Part shown: positions 25,537 through 34,887 of the stretch, piece after piece | How positions within the stretch are numbered: position 1 is the stretch's first letter | Layout of the letters: each line of letters opens with the position of its first letter | NCBI GenBank assembly: GCA_024405015.1 | Contig: JAKSPE010000001.1 | Span: forward strand, 62,001 to 126,000 | DNA length: 64,000 bases | Direction: 5' to 3' | DNA from: Sphaerochaetaceae bacterium | GTDB taxonomy: Bacteria; Spirochaetota; Spirochaetia; Sphaerochaetales; Sphaerochaetaceae | Program-made: the position numbers and the translations under genes | The notes under the pieces: model-generated | Database searches by the model: none | Told to the model about the DNA's origin: nothing | Seen by the model: only the letters and a program-made list of their open reading frames with translations

Positions 25537-26610
25537 TTAGCGATTATCCTTGACTGTTCCACCCTCACCATCAACTGTGAGTTTGTCGACAGCCTTTCCG
25601 GAAGCGTCTGTCAGGACAACACCCTTGTTGAGAGTGAGCTTTCCTTCCTTCATGTAAGCCTGAGATCCGTTAGCAGTTCCGAGTGTAACGCCAGCGCCGA
25701 ATGTTGCCTCTCCTTCTGTCTCAATGTAGACAGCGTAGGTCTGGAAACCGGAAGCGGAAACTGTAGAGCCGTCAGCAACGAGGATCTTACCGTTTCTGGC
25801 AGCATAGAGACCGAACTTACCCTTTGCTGTAACGTTACCCTTGAGTGTGACAACACCATAGGAGTGAGCAACAAGACCTGCAGAGGAACCAGCGTCAGAT
25901 GTGACAGCCTTGACGTTCTCGATGACACCACTTGTTCCCTGGAAGACCAGAGCACGATAAGCACCACCTGTGAACTCACAGTTCTTGACTTCAGCTGTAG
26001 AGTAACCGATCAGACAAGCTGTTGCCTTGACGTTCTCTACGACAACTCTCTTTGCCCATACTGCGTCAGAATCAGCATAGCTCTTTGGAATCTGCTTCTC
26101 AGCAGCAGCTCTAAGCTCGTCTGTGGTAGCGTTGCTTCCGCTGTAGTTGATGCTCAGGCTGTATCTGTTGTTATCAGCAGAACCAAGGAAAGAACCGTTC
26201 TTGATGGTGAAGCTGTCACCTGTGAAGTTCAGAGCGTTCTTTGCGATGTTCTTGATGCTGTGACCATTGAGATCGATGGTAAGACCTGTTGCCTCAAGAG
26301 CAAGTTCTGTCTCTGCAGGATCCCATGTGATGTCAGCATCAAATACGATGTTCTTGATTCCGGTTCTCTTGGCTGTTGAGAAAGCAGCCTTGAAGCTTGC
26401 GAAATCCTTGACCTTGATGACATCGGTAGGAATGTCGGCAATCTTTACTGGCTCACCAGGAGCTGGAGCGTTCTTTGCTGCAAGAGCCTCAGAGATCGGA
26501 GCCCAACCTTCAAGGTCTTCTGTGAATACGGTGTAGTCTGTTGTAGAACAGGAAACCATAACAGCACAAAGCAGAAGTGCAAGTGCGAAAAGTCTGATTG
26601 ATTTCTTCAT
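25537..26610 (-). CDS. Beta-helix lipoprotein B
   Basis: A 357-residue lipoprotein (leader ends VMVSC). The middle shows LTIDLNGHSIKNI, ALNFTGDSFTIKNGSFLGS, RYSLSINYSGSNATTDEL and LVFQGTSGVIEN, with strand-turn repeats of a right-handed beta-helix. It is a paralogue of lipoprotein A, without A's cysteine knuckles. ATG 26610 has GGGAGG with a spacing of six. It lies 14 bases after the outer-membrane protein gene and 11 before lipoprotein A, so it is part of the same operon. Confidence 0.75.
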   Translation of the reverse strand: MKKSIRLFALALLLCAVMVSCSTTDYTVFTEDLEGWAPISEALAAKNAPAPGEPVKIADIPTDVIKVKDFASFKAAFSTAKRTGIKNIVFDADITWDPAETELALEATGLTIDLNGHSIKNIAKNALNFTGDSFTIKNGSFLGSADNNRYSLSINYSGSNATTDELRAAAEKQIPKSYADSDAVWAKRVVVENVKATACLIGYSTAEVKNCEFTGGAYRALVFQGTSGVIENVKAVTSDAGSSAGLVAHSYGVVTLKGNVTAKGKFGLYAARNGKILVADGSTVSASGFQTYAVYIETEGEATFGAGVTLGTANGSQAYMKEGKLTLNKGVVLTDASGKAVDKLTVDGEGGTVKDNR

Positions 26611-26624
26611 TTCATGCCTCCCTA

Positions 26625-28058
26625 TCAGAATACGACTGTACATGCAGCAGTGATAGAGCCACGTGTTGTGCGGATATCAGATGCGACATAAGACAGGCTG
26701 ATTGTTGCGCCATCGACAATGCTGTCAGAGGAAGCTGTAACCTCAGCATAGATGGACTTTGCTGTCTCTGGAGCAGAATCGAGCTCTGCCAAAGCAGCAA
26801 CGGTGAAATCCTCAAATGCATAGGATGCCTTGACTCCGACATCGAATGTTCTTGCGACCTGAGCATAGTCACCATAGACCATGACATCGAGAACATCGTT
26901 AGCAACATCAACAGAGCCGCCGAAAACTCTGCTGAAGACAAGGTTTCTTGCCTTTACGCTGGTTGTGATTGTCCAGTCATCCATGTAGACCTTGTAGGTT
27001 GCCATGACGGAGAGGAGCTTCTTCCAGGATCTCTCTGCATAACCTTCATATCCCTTTGCATATGTGGAATAGCCAGGAGCTGTTGGGCTCTTGACGATGG
27101 AAGCATAGTAGACATCAAGTGTGATATCGGAAACTTCGAGTTTGAGAGATGCATCACCGTCGATCTTTCTTGTATTGATGAGGTCAGAGATGATCAGGTC
27201 TCCAGAAGCGATGAAGCGGAATGCCTTGGTTGCGAATCTTGTGGAAAGGCTGACACCGAGGTTCTTGTTGTTGACGCTTCCGTTTGTACCGAATACGAAA
27301 CCACCTTCCACATAACCGTTTGAACCGATCATGATAGGACTTGTCTTGACCAAGACGTTGAACTTTTTCTTGACCATACCAACAGAAATCTCCTTGAAGA
27401 TCTTGTTGTCCTGGAAAGTAAGAGTAGCACCTGTATTCTGGTCAACGGTTGCGGAAGTCGAGAAGAAGAACTGCTTCATACCATCGGAATAGAAAAGTCT
27501 GTCGTTATTGAGAAGATAGTAACCATCGACTGCAGAGACTGCATAGTCAAGGGATGTGTCACTCTTCATGAGATCCAACTTCCAGAATCCTTCCTTTGCA
27601 ACGTAGAACTGGGAGAACTTGAATCTTGAAACGAATGTTGTGCTGTTGTTGAAGTCATTGACTTCTGTGACCCACTGAGAATCTGACTGGTACACATCCA
27701 CAGAATATGGGGAATCGGAATCCTTGTCATATGGAGTATAGACGTTGAGGTTCAGATAAAGGTCAAAGGATGCATCGACAACGGCGTAGATATCACCAGT
27801 TCCGATTGTTCCACCTGTTCCCTTTGTGACTGTCTTCAGAGCACTGAGGTCAACGTGTGCGAACTTTCCCTGCTTCAGGAACTGTCCTTCCATGGTGTCG
27901 AGATCGAACTCAAAGCTTGCGGATGCAATACCATTGAGGGTCAGTGAACTCTTTGGTGAAGGTGCACTGATGCTGACGCTTGCGCTGTTGCCGATTGCGG
28001 CAAATGCAAATGCGCATACGGTGCACAATGCAAGCAGAACTAAAGCTAATCTTTTCAT
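26625..28058 (-). CDS. Outer-membrane beta-barrel protein of the lipoprotein operon
   Basis: A 477-residue protein with a Sec signal peptide (cleavage likely after FAFA, about residue 20) and long amphipathic strands throughout, ending in the aromatic residue Phe (ITAACTVVF), as expected for BAM-assembled barrels. It resembles spirochaete porin-like proteins in layout but I cannot name a family. It is embedded between beta-helix genes with gaps of 14 bases on both sides, so it may form a pore or an anchor for the lipoproteins. Confidence 0.7.
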   Translation of the reverse strand: MKRLALVLLALCTVCAFAFAAIGNSASVSISAPSPKSSLTLNGIASASFEFDLDTMEGQFLKQGKFAHVDLSALKTVTKGTGGTIGTGDIYAVVDASFDLYLNLNVYTPYDKDSDSPYSVDVYQSDSQWVTEVNDFNNSTTFVSRFKFSQFYVAKEGFWKLDLMKSDTSLDYAVSAVDGYYLLNNDRLFYSDGMKQFFFSTSATVDQNTGATLTFQDNKIFKEISVGMVKKKFNVLVKTSPIMIGSNGYVEGGFVFGTNGSVNNKNLGVSLSTRFATKAFRFIASGDLIISDLINTRKIDGDASLKLEVSDITLDVYYASIVKSPTAPGYSTYAKGYEGYAERSWKKLLSVMATYKVYMDDWTITTSVKARNLVFSRVFGGSVDVANDVLDVMVYGDYAQVARTFDVGVKASYAFEDFTVAALAELDSAPETAKSIYAEVTASSDSIVDGATISLSYVASDIRTTRGSITAACTVVF

Positions 28059-28072
28059 ATTTCCTCCGAAAT

Positions 28073-28942
28073 CTATTTGCTGTATTCAGGGACTTCAGTG
28101 CCTGTCGTGGACTTGTCCAGATAGAACATTGAGTCTTCAACGTATTTGTAGTGAGTTGCGTTTATGTTGTGGCGAACTCCATTTGAGACGTAACCGGTAC
28201 TCCAGTAGAGCTTGAGCCAACGGACGAACTTACCGGCACCCAAGGACTGGTAGTTATTGTAAGATCCGCCATCAATGGTCACAACGCTGAACATGGCCGC
28301 GACATTGGCGATTGAGTTTGTGAAGGACCTTGACTGCTGTGTGATGTTACAGTTCTTCAAGGTCACTTCAGAATCATAGATCATGATTCCACCGTTATCG
28401 CTTGTCACATTCTCAAGTCTGATGCCCTTGTACTTGACGTTTCGACCATAGGTACGGGCATTGCGATAGACCATAAAGTCCTTGTATTCCTGCGTATCAG
28501 AATTGGCTGATGAATTGACATCCGTTGAGAAGCTTGTGTTCTGATTGATGGTCAGGACGATAGGATGTTTTGAGGATGCGGAAGGCTTCAGCGCTCCGTT
28601 CTTGATGGTGAAGTTGTTTCCATAGAGCATCAGGGAGCAGTTTACGACCTGATAAGAATGGTCGCCATTGCCAGAGACTCCAGCTGCCTGGATTCCGCAA
28701 ATGGCATGTCCATTCAGATCGATTGTCACACCAGAGAGGTCCAAAATGAGAGGATGTTCTGTAGTATAGCCACCGACGGAAATGTCGATATCATTGGCAA
28801 GTTTGATTTCCTTGTCGCCGAAGCTCAGACTCTCAAGGAACTGGGCCAATGTCTCAACCTCTGAGACGGTAGGTTCCAACACACAGGAGCACAGACTGAT
28901 TGCAAGTGCCAATGACATAAAAAGAATCAATGCTTTTCTCAT
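28073..28942 (-). CDS. Beta-helix lipoprotein C
   Basis: A 289-residue lipoprotein (leader ends LCSC). It carries GVTIDLNGHAICGI, NNFTIKNGALKPS, GIRLENVTSDNGGIMIYDSE and VTLKNCNI, successive rungs of a right-handed beta-helix, then a conserved tail KFVRWLKLYWS. The tail and order match lipoprotein E at 33050, so these two are closer to each other than to A or B. ATG 28942 has GAGGTG with a spacing of about four. It directly follows the MBL-fold hydrolase gene (seven bases), the same pairing as the second module. Confidence 0.75.
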   Translation of the reverse strand: MRKALILFMSLALAISLCSCVLEPTVSEVETLAQFLESLSFGDKEIKLANDIDISVGGYTTEHPLILDLSGVTIDLNGHAICGIQAAGVSGNGDHSYQVVNCSLMLYGNNFTIKNGALKPSASSKHPIVLTINQNTSFSTDVNSSANSDTQEYKDFMVYRNARTYGRNVKYKGIRLENVTSDNGGIMIYDSEVTLKNCNITQQSRSFTNSIANVAAMFSVVTIDGGSYNNYQSLGAGKFVRWLKLYWSTGYVSNGVRHNINATHYKYVEDSMFYLDKSTTGTEVPEYSK

Positions 28943-28949
28943 AGACACC

Positions 28950-30083
28950 TCAATTTCCATAGTATTTGTCGTAGACATCGTAATAGTCAGTCTGTCTGAC
29001 TCTACTGGTCTTTGTGTAGATCTTGTTACCATCGGTGGACAGGATCACGTAACCTTCGTTGTAGTCACTAAGCAGTGTTGCACCATACTGTCGATAGAGT
29101 TTGTAGACGTTGTCACTCAGTGCAATGCTGGAAGAGACAACGGCAATCTCAGGATCGACTGCAGCGGCAAAGGCATCCAGAATGGATGTCTCACTGTGAC
29201 CATGGTGTGGAATCTTGAGGATATCCGCCTTGAGTTTGCTTCCATAACGGTCATAGACGGCCTGCATACCACTCTGGTAGAGATCTCCAGTAAACAGGGC
29301 CTTCACGTTGCCATAGGTCATCAACAAAACGATAGAGGAGTTGTTGACTTGTGTAGTATCACCATTCTTGTAGGTCTCGCTTCCAGCACCTTTGATTGGA
29401 TTGAAGACATCAATTGTGACATCTCCGATTGTAAGCTTATCGCCTTCCTGAAGTGCCTCGATCGGAGTCCCCTTGGAATCGGCCTTTGCCTTGATGGAAC
29501 TGTCCATAGCTGCAAGTTTCTTGGAGAAGCCATCATGGAAGTCCATACCGTTGTAATACAGTTTTCCAACTGTGAAACTGTCACCGATTCCGCCATTTAC
29601 GACATATCCGCCGTAATGGTCTCTGTGCTGGTGTGTAATCAGAACATAGTCCAGTTTTGAGATTCCAAGTCGCTTGATGTTTGCAACCAGTGTTGGGATG
29701 TAGCCAGGGTTACCTTCTACGGTACAGGCATCGATGAGCATAGTCTCACCATTTGGGAAGATCACAAGACAGCAGTCTCCAATCTTCTCACCAACACCTG
29801 TGACCTGAGTACCCTCTCCTGCCATGAAATAGAATCTCAATGTTCCATCTGCTTTCGCAAGTCCCTTAACATCGCCAGTCCATGGGATGAGGGCTGTGTT
29901 GGAGGAATTCGGAGCCCAGACTCCGTAGGAAAGGACATCCGTGCCGTTGACGGCTCTTGTGCCAGTTGAAACGTCATAGACGGTCTCCAGACTTGGCACA
30001 ACGGCATTCACATTTCCGTTACAGCTTGTGAAAACAGATAGAGCAATGATTGCCGCAATCAGTATAAATAACGTCTTTTTCAT
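28950..30083 (-). CDS. Secreted MBL-fold hydrolase (ComEC/Rec2-like), lipoprotein leader
   Basis: A 377-residue protein: signal sequence ending FTSC (possible lipobox), then a metallo-beta-lactamase fold. Metal-site motifs are ITHQHRDHYGGYV (HxHxDH, about residue 150), ALFTGDLYQSGM and ILKIPHHGHSETS. Similar catalytic domains occur in ComEC and in exported phosphodiesterase- or nuclease-like enzymes. Its substrate is unknown; the Sec/lipobox leader places it outside the cytoplasm. A paralogue lies at 33775. The gap to lipoprotein C is seven bases. Confidence 0.82.
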   Translation of the reverse strand: MKKTLFILIAAIIALSVFTSCNGNVNAVVPSLETVYDVSTGTRAVNGTDVLSYGVWAPNSSNTALIPWTGDVKGLAKADGTLRFYFMAGEGTQVTGVGEKIGDCCLVIFPNGETMLIDACTVEGNPGYIPTLVANIKRLGISKLDYVLITHQHRDHYGGYVVNGGIGDSFTVGKLYYNGMDFHDGFSKKLAAMDSSIKAKADSKGTPIEALQEGDKLTIGDVTIDVFNPIKGAGSETYKNGDTTQVNNSSIVLLMTYGNVKALFTGDLYQSGMQAVYDRYGSKLKADILKIPHHGHSETSILDAFAAAVDPEIAVVSSSIALSDNVYKLYRQYGATLLSDYNEGYVILSTDGNKIYTKTSRVRQTDYYDVYDKYYGN

Positions 30084-30102
30084 TTGCCAAAACCTTAACA
30101 AT

Positions 30103-30129
30103 GGGCACTGCCAGAGTATGGCAGTGCCC
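30103..30129 (-). promoter_or_regulatory. Intercistronic hairpin
   Basis: GGGCACTGCCA pairs perfectly with TGGCAGTGCCC around a five-base loop between lipoprotein D and the MBL hydrolase. No U-run follows, so it looks like an mRNA-stability or partial-attenuation element that would favour the first gene of the operon. Confidence 0.65.
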
Positions 30130-30152
30130 AGAAATGCATATCAAATAAACAA

Positions 30153-31895
30153 TTAGCGAAGATCGTAAATGGTAAGTCTTGCGCCAGCTGTGCCTTCACG
30201 AGATGTAAGAACAACTGTATCAGTGACAGCCTTAGCCTGTGGATAACACTCACTATCAGTACCAGAGGTTGTAACAACAAGAGCGTGGTCTGTTACCTCA
30301 TCATTAAGATAGAGATGTGAACCATTTGCAAATGTAAGAACATATCCACCATCTGCGTTGTTGTTATAGAACAGACATGGGACATTGTCTCTTGCAAAGA
30401 TTCTCAATGAACCGCCATCATTGACTGTCAATGTGCTTCCCTCCTGAGCCTTTGCCAGAGAACCTGAGAAATAAACAACAGCCTGATTCTTGTAGATTGA
30501 ATTTGCGGCCTTTGCAGTAACAGAACCATCAATTGTGAGAGATGAGTGATCAATCAGGTAAATTGCACCAGTAGCAGTACCACTTGTTGTTGAAGTTGCC
30601 TTTACATACTTACCTTCTGCAGTTACTTCAGCGCCAGCAGCGACTACTACATTTCCGGAATTCTGGATATACAAACCGTACTGTCCACCATTGAAAGTAT
30701 TTGTTCCAGTGATGGTTACAAGGTTTCCACCTCCGACCACATGCAATCCATAAACAGCTGTAGTCTCCTTTGAACTGAAGGAACAGTTGTTGATCAATGC
30801 ATTTGTTCCATTCAGACATACAGCCTTTCCTGGAACTGTGTTGTTAACTGTCACATTATCAAAGCTAATGAAACAGATTCCGTTTCTCATTCCAGCATAA
30901 TCAAGAACAAGGTCCTTGAGGACAATTCGCTTCTTGTAAATAGGATCACTATCATCATAGGAAGCAGGCTTTACAGCGGCAACATCTTCTCCATCAGCAG
31001 CAAGAGTTGCATTTGAAGACTTATCATTGATAGTAAGAACAGCATACGAGGTGCCATCTGTTCTTCCTGCTACAGTACCATTTGTAAGGGTGAAAGAATC
31101 GCCCTGAAGATTGAATTTTCCACCACCTGGAACCGCAGAAAGGGTGTGTCCATTGAGGTCAATTGTAAGACCGGAAGCATCAACAGCAATACTTTCAGCA
31201 ACTTCATCATCCCAAGCGATATCAGCAGTAAGAACGATGTCTGTAACTTCGTTAGCAACAGCACTGTCAAATGCCTGAGCAAACATTGCGAATGTACCAA
31301 CAGCGATTCTGCTGTTTGCAGCATCATAACCACAGTTGTCACAGATGCCATCAGAATTTGCATCAACGTGTGCTGTCTTAGCAACATCAACTGTTGTCAG
31401 CTCTGTTGTTCCCTGCTCCTCAGCATAGTTCTTCTCGCATTCGGAACACTCATAGTACTCAGCAGTTCCGGCAGCAGTACAGGTTGCTGCAACGGCTTCG
31501 TGGTGAGTCATTGTGTGGGCAATCTTTGAAATTGTGACATCTTCAGCAGTAAGCTCTGTCTCACACTCCTCTTCTGCGAAGAGCTTAGTACAGACGGAAC
31601 AGGTCCAGTACTCATTGTTACCAGCGGCAGTACATGTAGCAGCAGCTGCTTCTGTCTTTGTTACGGAGTGGCTTGCGTCACCGCTCTCAAATGTCTCGGT
31701 TCCCTTTTCACCACATTCACAGGACTTGTAATAGACAGCCTTTGTTGTGCAGGTTGCTGCATCCTTGAGATACTTTGCATCAACGACTTCCTTGGAGTAG
31801 TCGTGGGTGTGATTTTCCTTTGGCTCTGGATTACATGAAACAAGAGCTGTGATAGAAACGATAGCAATCAATAATACGATGAACGCTTTCTTCAT
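30153..31895 (-). CDS. Beta-helix lipoprotein D with repeated cysteine-knuckle modules
   Basis: A 580-residue lipoprotein (lipobox LVSC at about residue 21). Residues about 40-190 hold three repeats of a module with paired cysteines: TCTTKAVYYKSCECG, TCTAAGNNEYWTCSVC and TCTAAGTAEYYECSEC, ending in DGICDNCGYD. The rest is a long beta-helix with GLTIDLNGHTLSAV, FTLTNGTVAG and GGQYGLYIQNSGNVVV. The knuckles may bind zinc or form disulfides. ATG 31895 has AAGGAG with a spacing of about five. It is the first gene of the six-gene run. Confidence 0.75.
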   Translation of the reverse strand: MKKAFIVLLIAIVSITALVSCNPEPKENHTHDYSKEVVDAKYLKDAATCTTKAVYYKSCECGEKGTETFESGDASHSVTKTEAAAATCTAAGNNEYWTCSVCTKLFAEEECETELTAEDVTISKIAHTMTHHEAVAATCTAAGTAEYYECSECEKNYAEEQGTTELTTVDVAKTAHVDANSDGICDNCGYDAANSRIAVGTFAMFAQAFDSAVANEVTDIVLTADIAWDDEVAESIAVDASGLTIDLNGHTLSAVPGGGKFNLQGDSFTLTNGTVAGRTDGTSYAVLTINDKSSNATLAADGEDVAAVKPASYDDSDPIYKKRIVLKDLVLDYAGMRNGICFISFDNVTVNNTVPGKAVCLNGTNALINNCSFSSKETTAVYGLHVVGGGNLVTITGTNTFNGGQYGLYIQNSGNVVVAAGAEVTAEGKYVKATSTTSGTATGAIYLIDHSSLTIDGSVTAKAANSIYKNQAVVYFSGSLAKAQEGSTLTVNDGGSLRIFARDNVPCLFYNNNADGGYVLTFANGSHLYLNDEVTDHALVVTTSGTDSECYPQAKAVTDTVVLTSREGTAGARLTIYDLR

Positions 31896-32068
31896 ATGTT
31901 CTCCTTTGTTTGCCCCATAATTAGGCTAGTTTAATTTTATTTTCTGAGAACACCACCAACAAGAAAAAATGAAAAATAGGATATTAATCTCTCGTTTTTC
32001 ACATTCCCAAAATAATTCCAAAATTACTCCCACCTTTTTCCCAAAAAAACCAAAAATCCGCATAACAA

Positions 32069-32092
32069 AAAACCACCTCCTAAGAGGTGGCC
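32069..32092 (-). terminator. Terminator of the DeoR-type regulator gene
   Basis: On the minus strand CCACCTC-TTAG-GAGGTGG followed by six Ts, 30 bases after the stop. It isolates the regulator from the lipoprotein operon. Confidence 0.85.
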
Positions 32093-32123
32093 TTGTGGAT
32101 ACCGCAATTCCTGCTTCTATTTT

Positions 32124-32948
32124 TTACTTATCTTCCTGTGTATTGAAGGCGTAGGAATCAAGCATTGGTCCAAGGTACACGGTAATGCCCTTGTCCTCCA
32201 GAGCCTTCACATCCTCAGGGGCGATCATGTCATCGACAATGATTCCATCAATGAGGTTCAGGTCGCCGTAGTTGATCGGTGCATGAAGATGGATCTTCTC
32301 ATGGTTGAGAATGAGATAGATCTTCTCGGAATGGGCACGAAGAAGCTTGTAGTTGATCTCACGCATGTCATAACCGGTGATGTAACCGTTTGTGATGCTC
32401 AGTCCTCCACAGCTGATGAAAGTCTTTGTGTAGTTGTATGTCTTGAAGGACTCCTCGGTGAGGTTACCGAAGAAGAAGCTCTCATCAAGGTCCAACTCTC
32501 CACCAAGACAAATGGTGGTTGCCTTTGCACCGTTGAGCTTGTTGATTGCATACAAGGAAGGGGTGATGACGGTGAGGTTATCCACATCCTTGAGATAGGA
32601 TGCGAAATAGGCCATTGTGCTACCGTGTCCGACATAGATGACATCGCCTGGTTTGACAAGTTCTGTTGCCTTCTTTGCACAGACCTTGTTCAAAGGGTTC
32701 TTGTAGTTTGTCGGGTACTTGATGTGACTGACAGAAGAACCGGCACCATGGGACTGGGTCTCATCCTCCATCTTCAGCACCGCACCACCGTGAACACGTT
32801 TTGCGATTCCCATTTTCTGAAGGACTTCAAGATCGAGTCTTGCAGTCTCGAAACTCATATTACATAAGGCTACAGCCTCAGAGATGCTGATTGCCTTCTT
32901 CTCCAAAAGAGTCTTTGTCAGAAGATTGTATCTATCCTGCGCAAGCAT
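32124..32948 (-). CDS. DeoR/GlpR family transcriptional regulator
   Basis: A 274-residue regulator. The N-terminal winged helix (about residues 1-60) has MLAQDRYNLLTKTLLEK, ISISEAVALCNMSFETARLDLEVL and KRVHGGAVL, typical of the DeoR family, and the C-terminal sugar-phosphate sensor domain contains VGHGSTMAYFA and ISCGGLSITNGYITGYD. Start 32948 follows AGGAGG with a spacing of nine; a TATAAT box lies about 40 bases upstream. It sits between the two beta-helix/MBL modules and may control one of them in response to a phosphorylated sugar; that is inference. Confidence 0.9.
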   Translation of the reverse strand: MLAQDRYNLLTKTLLEKKAISISEAVALCNMSFETARLDLEVLQKMGIAKRVHGGAVLKMEDETQSHGAGSSVSHIKYPTNYKNPLNKVCAKKATELVKPGDVIYVGHGSTMAYFASYLKDVDNLTVITPSLYAINKLNGAKATTICLGGELDLDESFFFGNLTEESFKTYNYTKTFISCGGLSITNGYITGYDMREINYKLLRAHSEKIYLILNHEKIHLHAPINYGDLNLIDGIIVDDMIAPEDVKALEDKGITVYLGPMLDSYAFNTQEDK

Positions 32949-33049
32949 ATTGGTATGCCTCCTAGAGTATCGACCAGTGGTTGGAATTATACCAAAAGAC
33001 GTCAACTTTTAACAACTGGCCCACGGAAAAGAAATTTAGTTTAATAAAC

Positions 33050-33778
33050 TTACTTCTCCAGATTGAGTGTGCTTGAGGTGATGACGTACTGGATGGTTCC
33101 GTCATACTCGACACCATTTCGGATCAGACAATCGCTGTACAGAATCTTGAGAAATCGCTTGTAGTTGTTGGAACTGTGGTTGGAATAGCTTCCGCTTTCC
33201 AGGACGCAGTTGCTGTGCTGCAGAACCACTGTGGCATAGTTCTTGGTACAGGCTTCAGGCTGCTCAAGAACACAGTCACGGATCACGACATCAGAATAGT
33301 AGACATCAATTCCACCATTGGCCTTGATGTTCTCAATGGTGATATCGGCGAAAGCAGCCTTTCTGGTTGGGTCGTTGGTGTTGACCATAAGCACGTAGCC
33401 GCCCTTGCCAGTACCGACAAGTGTTCCGTTCTTGATGGTGAATCCAAAGCCTTTCATAATGAAGTTGCACTGGTTGTACTGCTCGTAGTTTGTGATCTCC
33501 CCTGTGGTACTGGAGATGCCGCGGATGCTGTGGCCGTTGAGATCCAGTGTGTACTGTCCACCTCGAAGAATGAACGGATTGAACACGGTGTAGGTCAAAA
33601 GGTCAATGTCCGAAGTCAGTACAATATAGGAAGCCTTGTTCTTCACAGCCTCCTGAAGCTGTACGGCATTGGCGACATAGACTGTTGCATCAGCCTTTGC
33701 ATTTGTTTTTCCTGCTGTTGCACATGAGCTGAGAAGCACAAGGGCAACGACTGTCATGACAATAAGGATCTTCTTCAT
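33050..33778 (-). CDS. Beta-helix lipoprotein E
   Basis: A 242-residue lipoprotein (lipobox LSSC). Beta-helix rungs include YTLDLNGHSIRGI, FGFTIKNGTLVG, DITIENIKANGGIDVYYSD and VVIRDCVLEQP, then the tail NYKRFLKILYSDCLIRNGVE, aligning with lipoprotein C at 28073. Its ATG overlaps the stop of the MBL hydrolase by four bases (ATGA), so the two are translationally coupled. It lacks cysteine-knuckle repeats. Confidence 0.75.
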   Translation of the reverse strand: MKKILIVMTVVALVLLSSCATAGKTNAKADATVYVANAVQLQEAVKNKASYIVLTSDIDLLTYTVFNPFILRGGQYTLDLNGHSIRGISSTTGEITNYEQYNQCNFIMKGFGFTIKNGTLVGTGKGGYVLMVNTNDPTRKAAFADITIENIKANGGIDVYYSDVVIRDCVLEQPEACTKNYATVVLQHSNCVLESGSYSNHSSNNYKRFLKILYSDCLIRNGVEYDGTIQYVITSSTLNLEK

Positions 33779-34785
33779 TTTGCTACCTCGAACTTCTCAT
33801 AGAATGTGGTCTTTCGTGTTCGGCTTGTCTTCACATAAATGGCCTTACCCTCTGTGGAGACGACGATGTAGCCTTCGCAGTAATCCATCAGAATCTTGGA
33901 ACCGGTATTGGCATAGGTCTCGTAGACCGAGGTGTTCACTGGAACGCCTGCATGGGCAATGACATACTCTGCTGTAACAGTATCAGCCCAATACTGGGAA
34001 ATGGAGGACTCGGTATGGCCATGGTGTGGAATGTCCAGAACATCGATATCCAGCTCAACCGGGTGGGTACCTGCAAGAATCTCCATCTGGGCGCGGTACA
34101 GGTCTCCTGTCATGAGAAATGACACATCCTTGTAATCAAATCGCATCACAATGGAGGCGTTGTTCACAGAAGCCTCCTCGGTGACGCTGGTTCCGACAAG
34201 ATCGGCAGATGGGTTGATGACGGTGATCTGCACATCACCGATGGCAAACTCCATACCTTCGCAAAGGATCTCAACTGGAATTGACTTCTCTTCACACTTT
34301 GCAAGGACCTTGGTATGGCCGCCGCTTGTGGTGCCGTTGTAGTAAACCTTTCCGACAGTGAAGTTGTCGGTGATGCCACCTTTTACGATAAAGCCGGCAT
34401 AGTGGTCAGAGTGCGCATGGGAGAGAACAAAGTAGTCAATGTGGCTGATTCCCATCTTCTTGAGGTTTGCCACAAGGATATCCTCGTAGCCTTCCTGGCA
34501 GGCGTCGACTAACATGGTCTCTCCGTTTGGGAAGACGATGAGTGTGCTGTCACCGATTTTGATGTTTGCCGCAGGTGTGATGGTACCTTCACCTGCCATG
34601 AAGTAGAAACGCAGGGTGCTATCTGCTTTGGCAAGTTTTACAACATCACCATTCCAAGGGATGATTCTGGAATCGGAGCTGGCGACAACCTCGCCATAAT
34701 CCAGAACGGTATCATTGACAATTGTCAGTGCAAAGGCACAAGTCATGAGAAGAGCAAGTGCCAGAACCAAAAATAGACGTTTCAA
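33775..34785 (-). CDS. Secreted MBL-fold hydrolase, paralogue of the gene at 28950
   Basis: A 336-residue metallo-beta-lactamase-fold protein with a Sec signal (cleavage after CAFA likely, no good lipobox). It shares LRFYFMAGEGT, FPNGETMLVDAC, LSHAHSDHYAGFIVKGGI (HxHxDH), MTGDLYRAQM and VLDIPHHGHTESSIS with the first hydrolase. I chose TTG 34785 as start because GGAGAGAG precedes it and the signal peptide begins there; no ATG fits. It is coupled to lipoprotein E and divergent from trkA. Confidence 0.82.
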   Translation of the reverse strand: MKRLFLVLALALLMTCAFALTIVNDTVLDYGEVVASSDSRIIPWNGDVVKLAKADSTLRFYFMAGEGTITPAANIKIGDSTLIVFPNGETMLVDACQEGYEDILVANLKKMGISHIDYFVLSHAHSDHYAGFIVKGGITDNFTVGKVYYNGTTSGGHTKVLAKCEEKSIPVEILCEGMEFAIGDVQITVINPSADLVGTSVTEEASVNNASIVMRFDYKDVSFLMTGDLYRAQMEILAGTHPVELDIDVLDIPHHGHTESSISQYWADTVTAEYVIAHAGVPVNTSVYETYANTGSKILMDYCEGYIVVSTEGKAIYVKTSRTRKTTFYEKFEVAK

Positions 34786-34887
34786 ATCTCTCTCCGAACA
34801 AAAAAGATATGAAACAGAATATTGCAACGCAGAAACGCCCGTCAAGATTGGTTGGAATTTACAAAAATTTCCCAAGTATTCACAAGG

